Origin: JBDXHU01 sp039989475
GTDB lineage: Bacteria > Pseudomonadota > Gammaproteobacteria > Pseudomonadales > Halieaceae
Reading direction: 5' to 3'
DNA: 64,000 bases
Assembly: GCA_039989475.1 (NCBI GenBank)
Contig: JBDXHU010000010.1
Coordinates: 248,001 to 312,000 of the forward strand
This document shows, piece after piece, positions 61,201 to 64,000 of this stretch. The notes under the pieces were generated by a model. It had not been told where the DNA came from and did not search any database. It saw only the letters and a list, made by a program, of their open reading frames with translations. The translations under genes and the position numbers were made by a program. Position 1 is the first letter of the stretch, and each line of letters begins with the position of its first letter.

Positions 61201-64000
61201 TTGATATCCCCGTTCCAGTAGCGATCTGGCTGGCTCTGTAAGTAGCTATCGTTGAAACTGAAACCGTCGGACTTGACGAATATCTCGTAGGACGCGTAAC
61301 GCTCTCCAGAGGTTGCGTTGTTGTATTCGTTGAATACGCCATACTCAACGCCATTGTTCTCGACCACGGTCACGGTTTGGGTCCAGTCGTCGGCGTCGTA
61401 GTCGATAACCAGCTTGCCGTTGTCGATGGTCCAGGTCGCTGTGACAGTGCCCCCTGAGATTTCGCCACTGACAGTCTGGCTGCCACCGCCGGTGAAGGTC
61501 AGCATCTCACCCCAGTTGCCGGCCGGATATACGTAGCCATCATAGGCGTAAAATCCTGGCAAGTAGCGATAGCTTGCAGCCCAGGTGCCTGGTACACAGA
61601 CCGAGCCATCGGTGGCGGCGCAATCATCGGACAGGGCCACACCCTGCACCGCACTGTCATCCCGCAGGATCTCGGTGCTGTTATCGATCTCGGTTTTGTT
61701 CGCCAGGGTCAGCTCGGGGCCAAGCGTTACGAAATAAGAGTTAGACGGATCCAGCGGAATTGGGTTGTAAATGAGTTCCTGGTCGTCCTCCCTGGTCACG
61801 ATTTGCACGCTGGCACCATTAGCGGTGAGCGTGTAGGTGGTTGCCAGTGTTCTCTGTGTCAGGCCGATTGTGATGGACTCCTGGCGGATAGTCTCCTCTT
61901 CCAGGAACGCATTGATCTGGTCCGGGGTTGCCGGGGTATTGGTGATATCAAATTCCAGGCTCCCGAATTCTGTTGGCGTGTCATAGGTCAGCACCAGGCG
62001 TCCATCGATGACATCCCAGCTATAGCCCTGGTCGATCGGATTGCCCAGTTGCCCGTCGTAGCTGATCAGTGCGCCGGTTTGAGAAAGCTGGTCGAATTCC
62101 AGGATCACGCCTTCGCGCGAGGTGTAGCCCGGGTTGGCCTGGTCCACGGCATAGAAACGCGGCGGAATATCGTTCACCGTATAGTTCTCGGCCAGGACAA
62201 GCCGCACATTATCGAACTGACCCTGGCTGCGAATAGGCGCCGGTGTTCCCTCGAAGGCGCTCAAGCGAATTGACAGCGGCTGGCCTATGGCCGGGTCGCC
62301 AGTGCCCACCACGGCCGTGGCCGTAATATCATTCCAGGTGCCTGGGGCGTAGGTATTGTAGGGATCATTAACCGTGCTTGAGCCGATAACCACGCCACCG
62401 GCCAGAAGCTCGATCACGTAACTGCCGTCAGTGGTGGCGTCATTGTTGCGCCGACCAGCGGCGACCGTGAGCACATAGGTGCCAACCTCGGCGTTGCCGA
62501 TGAAGCTGGTGCTTTCAGCAATGCTCGGATTGGGTCCGGCGAAGCCCGGTAGATTGAGATAGAGGAAGCGATTGCCATCAGCGGCAGCGTCAAATCCAAA
62601 TTCGAAGGGGTCTGATCCGCCGGTGCCGTCATTGCCATTGGCGTTCCAGCCCACGGGCAGGGCTACCCCGTTACCGTCCGGCAGGAAGGTCTCGAAGGAG
62701 AAGTTCGGTACCGAGAGGGAGCCAGTGGGTGCCGGACTGACCGCTATATTGAAGCTGGCCGATTCGGTCTGGAAGTCGTCTATGGCATCTACGGTAAAGT
62801 TGAAGCTGCCGTCAAGCGTGGGCAGGCCGGTAATTTCTCCGGTCGTCGCCAGGCTAAGTCCCGGTGGGAAATCGCCACCGGAGACCACGTAGGTAATGGG
62901 ACCGAAGCCACCGCTGGCGCCCAGTGTGGTTCCAGCATAGTTGGCTCCGACGGTGCCGCCAGCCAGGCCGCCACCGCTAAAGACGATGGGCGGCGCCGGG
63001 ATATCGGCGTTGAAGAAGGCATCAATCTGCTGGATGCCGTCGGTGACGCGCACGGCTGCATTGATGGGTCCGGGTTCGACCGGCGTGCCGGAAAGTACGC
63101 CGCTGCTGTCCAGGGCAAGTCCACTTGGCAAGCTGGCGCTGGGTATCAGGCTCCAGCTTGGGGTCTGGACACCTCCAGTGGCCTGGAAGGTGGTGCTGTA
63201 GGGGATATTGAGCTGCCCATCCGGAATCGCTGTGGTCGTTATTTCCAGGGGCGCCACCACGGGCGTAACAATGGTCACCGGCTCGGGTTCTGTCTCACCC
63301 TCAATTACCGCCACGGTTTCCACGGCCTGCGGGGTGACCGCGACGGACAGCTCGAAGTTGCCGTCGTTCAGGTCGGCGGGGTCGCCGGGATTAGGGCTAT
63401 TGGTGTCGGGTAGCACGCGCACCGTGACATAGACTTCCTGGCCGGGCTCAACATAGAAAGACGTGGCGCCGTCGCCACCATTGGGGTCGAGTACATTTTC
63501 GGGCTCGAGCACATTGGCGATCAGTTCCTGCTGGGCTTCTTCCACCAGGCTGCAACCGTCGGCGACCGGTGTTTTGTTGAGGCGATAAACAATAACCTGG
63601 TAGCTGAATCCATCGTCCGCGCCCTCGGCAGAGGCGAGGTCGATGTCGTAGGAGCTGGTGGCGCTACCGTCATTGCTTACAGTGAAGGTAACCTCGGCGG
63701 ACTGTTGCGAGGGCTCCAGGGTGGAATTGAGGACCGTGGGATTCAGTACAGTCGGGTTCAGCACGGTCGGGTTGAATACAGTGGGGTTCAACACGGTCGG
63801 GTTGAGAATCGTCGGGTTGAACACGGTCGGGTTAAATACGGTTGGGTTGAGCACGGTCGGGTTCAGTACCGTGGGATTAAACACGGTTGGGTTGAGCACC
63901 GTTGGGTTGAATACGGTCGGGTTCAGTACCGTGGGATTAAACACGGTCGGGTTCAGCACCGTCGGGTTAAGTACCGTGGGGTTGAACACGGTCGGATTGA
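58236..64000 (-). CDS. Giant multidomain repeat protein, N-terminus off window
   Basis: At least 1920 residues; the frame is still open at 64000. In translation order it has: 16 NPT[VI] pentapeptides (63721-64000); a CARDB-like beta domain; two He_PIG/cadherin-like Ig domains (LPSGLALDSSGVLSGTP and FPPGLSLATTGEITGLP, around 63.2-62.7 kb); a domain ending in FDNVRLVLAENY; a tandem pair of ~450-residue units (about 62.18-60.79 and 60.78-59.48 kb) each starting with IPPR[FY]Y and containing SDDC.ATDGSVCVPG; and two IPT-like units before the stop. No sorting signal or membrane anchor is visible at the C-terminus. It is probably secreted or surface-bound. I recognise no whole-protein family. Confidence 0.8.
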   Translation of the reverse strand, partial: NPTVFNPTVLNPTVLNPTVFNPTVLNPTVFNPTVLNPTVFNPTVLNPTVLNPTVFNPTVFNPTILNPTVLNPTVFNPTVLNPTVLNPTVLNSTLEPSQQSAEVTFTVSNDGSATSSYDIDLASAEGADDGFSYQVIVYRLNKTPVADGCSLVEEAQQELIANVLEPENVLDPNGGDGATSFYVEPGQEVYVTVRVLPDTNSPNPGDPADLNDGNFELSVAVTPQAVETVAVIEGETEPEPVTIVTPVVAPLEITTTAIPDGQLNIPYSTTFQATGGVQTPSWSLIPSASLPSGLALDSSGVLSGTPVEPGPINAAVRVTDGIQQIDAFFNADIPAPPIVFSGGGLAGGTVGANYAGTTLGASGGFGPITYVVSGGDFPPGLSLATTGEITGLPTLDGSFNFTVDAIDDFQTESASFNIAVSPAPTGSLSVPNFSFETFLPDGNGVALPVGWNANGNDGTGGSDPFEFGFDAAADGNRFLYLNLPGFAGPNPSIAESTSFIGNAEVGTYVLTVAAGRRNNDATTDGSYVIELLAGGVVIGSSTVNDPYNTYAPGTWNDITATAVVGTGDPAIGQPLSIRLSAFEGTPAPIRSQGQFDNVRLVLAENYTVNDIPPRFYAVDQANPGYTSREGVILEFDQLSQTGALISYDGQLGNPIDQGYSWDVIDGRLVLTYDTPTEFGSLEFDITNTPATPDQINAFLEEETIRQESITIGLTQRTLATTYTLTANGASVQIVTREDDQELIYNPIPLDPSNSYFVTLGPELTLANKTEIDNSTEILRDDSAVQGVALSDDCAATDGSVCVPGTWAASYRYLPGFYAYDGYVYPAGNWGEMLTFTGGGSQTVSGEISGGTVTATWTIDNGKLVIDYDADDWTQTVTVVENNGVEYGVFNEYNNATSGERYASYEIFVKSDGFSFNDSYLQSQPDRYWNGDINSWIPGFLDANGNRTDNARFGWQLNAATDPNTGFNRSLDIFDQDGDGTEEKFLYLRPNEWAIQGDGSLKIDRFLEPQRDTFDRYWYPTASVVADGERQMYVMEIEYRDAGLGQGLLFPARLNIQREIDELTGFEDVIILAPTEFVAEEIPPRYYEVEDANPGYTSRDGSIMNFVQAGNIGSLLDIAGPNGPAIDQAFSWSVVNGELLVSYSFSGTEDIFNTSATQPQLDELQAEGIFTIPTTVNSVISYTRSKLGLDFDIAEKRLETTTVYDPVILPSGTLQLADRVDVEDTSVLLRDSSQVQGLAFSDDCGATDGSVCVPGSWGATYRYAPGNEAFFGPPIPATSHGDVLTFTSGGSQDVSGVISGVSASWSIANGNLVIDYGDGWTQTATIVENNGIEYGVMSEYSNGVESYAKYEIFIKADGFGFTDGYLQSQTDRFWNGEINAWIPGVFDENGDRDPNNRFGWDFDESTDPNTGFNRFAFSTGNDEYTLVLRPNEWEIEGNGRLRIDRWLDTGREAWDRYWYPLASVVVDGERQMYVMEIQFLDGGLLFPARLNIEREILKLDDSFWDDIQLETPTSGLISSVQPDPSAAGAGQLVLVSGTDLPTSATPDVFVIQNGVEYTGFDFVYDSTDHLVRLPLTGLVPGFAEIQLSEPGAASRTSLYGITISANPAAPGLIGARDAAAPANTVTTLVAGGEVAILASATDTVNVTAIFEYLGADTFVGVKSTTVPFGPAGGLLHIFDVPASYPEAASVTISLRTQVNTNDSAESNSVTLTVDSYSSATVTSLAPAPGEDQLVLLSGSNLPGSNNPFIRPEVFVNQGGSTYTGYVFHFDSNNYLMRMPIDADLDAGAATLQVKAAGAGELKSAPFPINVGAAPGKPIIVAASRGGVEGTSIQPGAEISLRAYGIDTLGSEAFFRWGGNVVTLTSGTASSSTPLFGIRVPYTAPSGPGLGEGTAVSVTIRAFANGMWSPESDPIVLTVPIQ
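63721..64000 (-). repeat. 15-bp tandem repeat coding NPTV[LF] pentapeptides
   Basis: Seventeen consecutive 15-base copies, plus a partial one at the window edge, encode (N-P-T-[VI]-[LF])n, closing with a degenerate NSTLE. Codon use varies between copies (AAC/AAT, CCG/CCC, ACC/ACG, GTG/GTC/GTA), so it is not a fresh perfect microsatellite. It continues past 64000. Confidence 0.92.

Noticed and set aside
63721..64000. The 15-base tandem repeat as CRISPR or non-coding satellite
   Set aside because: It keeps one open frame with silent codon variation, and has no spacers.
1..64000. tRNA, rRNA, prophage or IS elements
   Set aside because: No cloverleaf-like tRNA sequence, rRNA segment, integrase or transposase reading frame was recognised on either strand.

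Overview
The window reads as chromosomal DNA of a Gram-negative gammaproteobacterium. It encodes many outer-membrane beta-barrels, lipoproteins, an MtrCAB-type cytochrome conduit, and a histidine-utilisation pathway in its five-step formylglutamate form. Marine oligotrophic relatives such as the Halieaceae/Cellvibrionales are a plausible home, but no rRNA or other taxonomic marker is present, so this is inference. No tRNA, rRNA, CRISPR, transposase or phage gene was seen.

Layout. 1-5.4 kb: partial rubrerythrin divergent from oxyR, a DUF481 outer-membrane protein, DAHP synthase, an acyl-CoA dehydrogenase and a 35-residue membrane peptide. 5.4-8.7 kb: a two-gene unit of a molybdopterin oxidoreductase and an iron-dependent alcohol dehydrogenase. 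8.8-11.3 kb: an intergenic repeat element (A), an SDR whose ribosome binding site lies in that repeat, and an M28 peptidase lipoprotein. 11.4-18.9 kb: the complete hut locus, hutC-hutU-hutH leftward and hutG-hutI-hutF rightward, split by a perfect 42-bp palindrome that is the likely HutC operator. 19-27 kb: membrane and envelope proteins, including a DUF389 protein fused to a degenerate diacylglycerol-kinase-like domain and a dicarboxylate-symporter-like protein fused to a family 3 solute-binding domain. 27-28.7 kb: a sulfatase. 29-39.9 kb: one 3637-residue lipoprotein of about 39 bacterial Ig-like units, flanked on both sides by the same repeat family (elements B and C).

40.1-49.3 kb is an electron-transfer locus. 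It holds a MtrA-like cytochrome fused to an ethylbenzene-dehydrogenase-type heme domain, a NapC/CymA-like tetraheme quinol dehydrogenase, a small triheme cytochrome, an outer-surface decaheme OmcA/MtrC-type lipoprotein, an MtrB/PioB porin, an MtrA/DmsE decaheme cytochrome, and a UbiA-family prenyltransferase that may make a quinone. Together these could carry electrons from the quinol pool across the periplasm and outer membrane, or inward. 49.3-58.2 kb is mixed housekeeping: a zinc-ribbon protein, MscS/YbdG channel, DUF4136 lipoprotein, malonyl-CoA decarboxylase, NhaC antiporter, exported SDR and DUF885 lipoprotein. 58.2-64 kb is the 3' part of a second giant repeat protein whose N-terminal part visible here is a run of NPTV[LF] pentapeptides. 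It runs off the window.

Two intergenic repeat families recur. One is a 16-bp GGGGTCGGAGGT-type unit with embedded palindromes, at three sites. The other is a 23-bp TTATGAAG/GC-rich unit at two convergent gene ends, where it supplies the last codon and the stop codon of the upstream gene.
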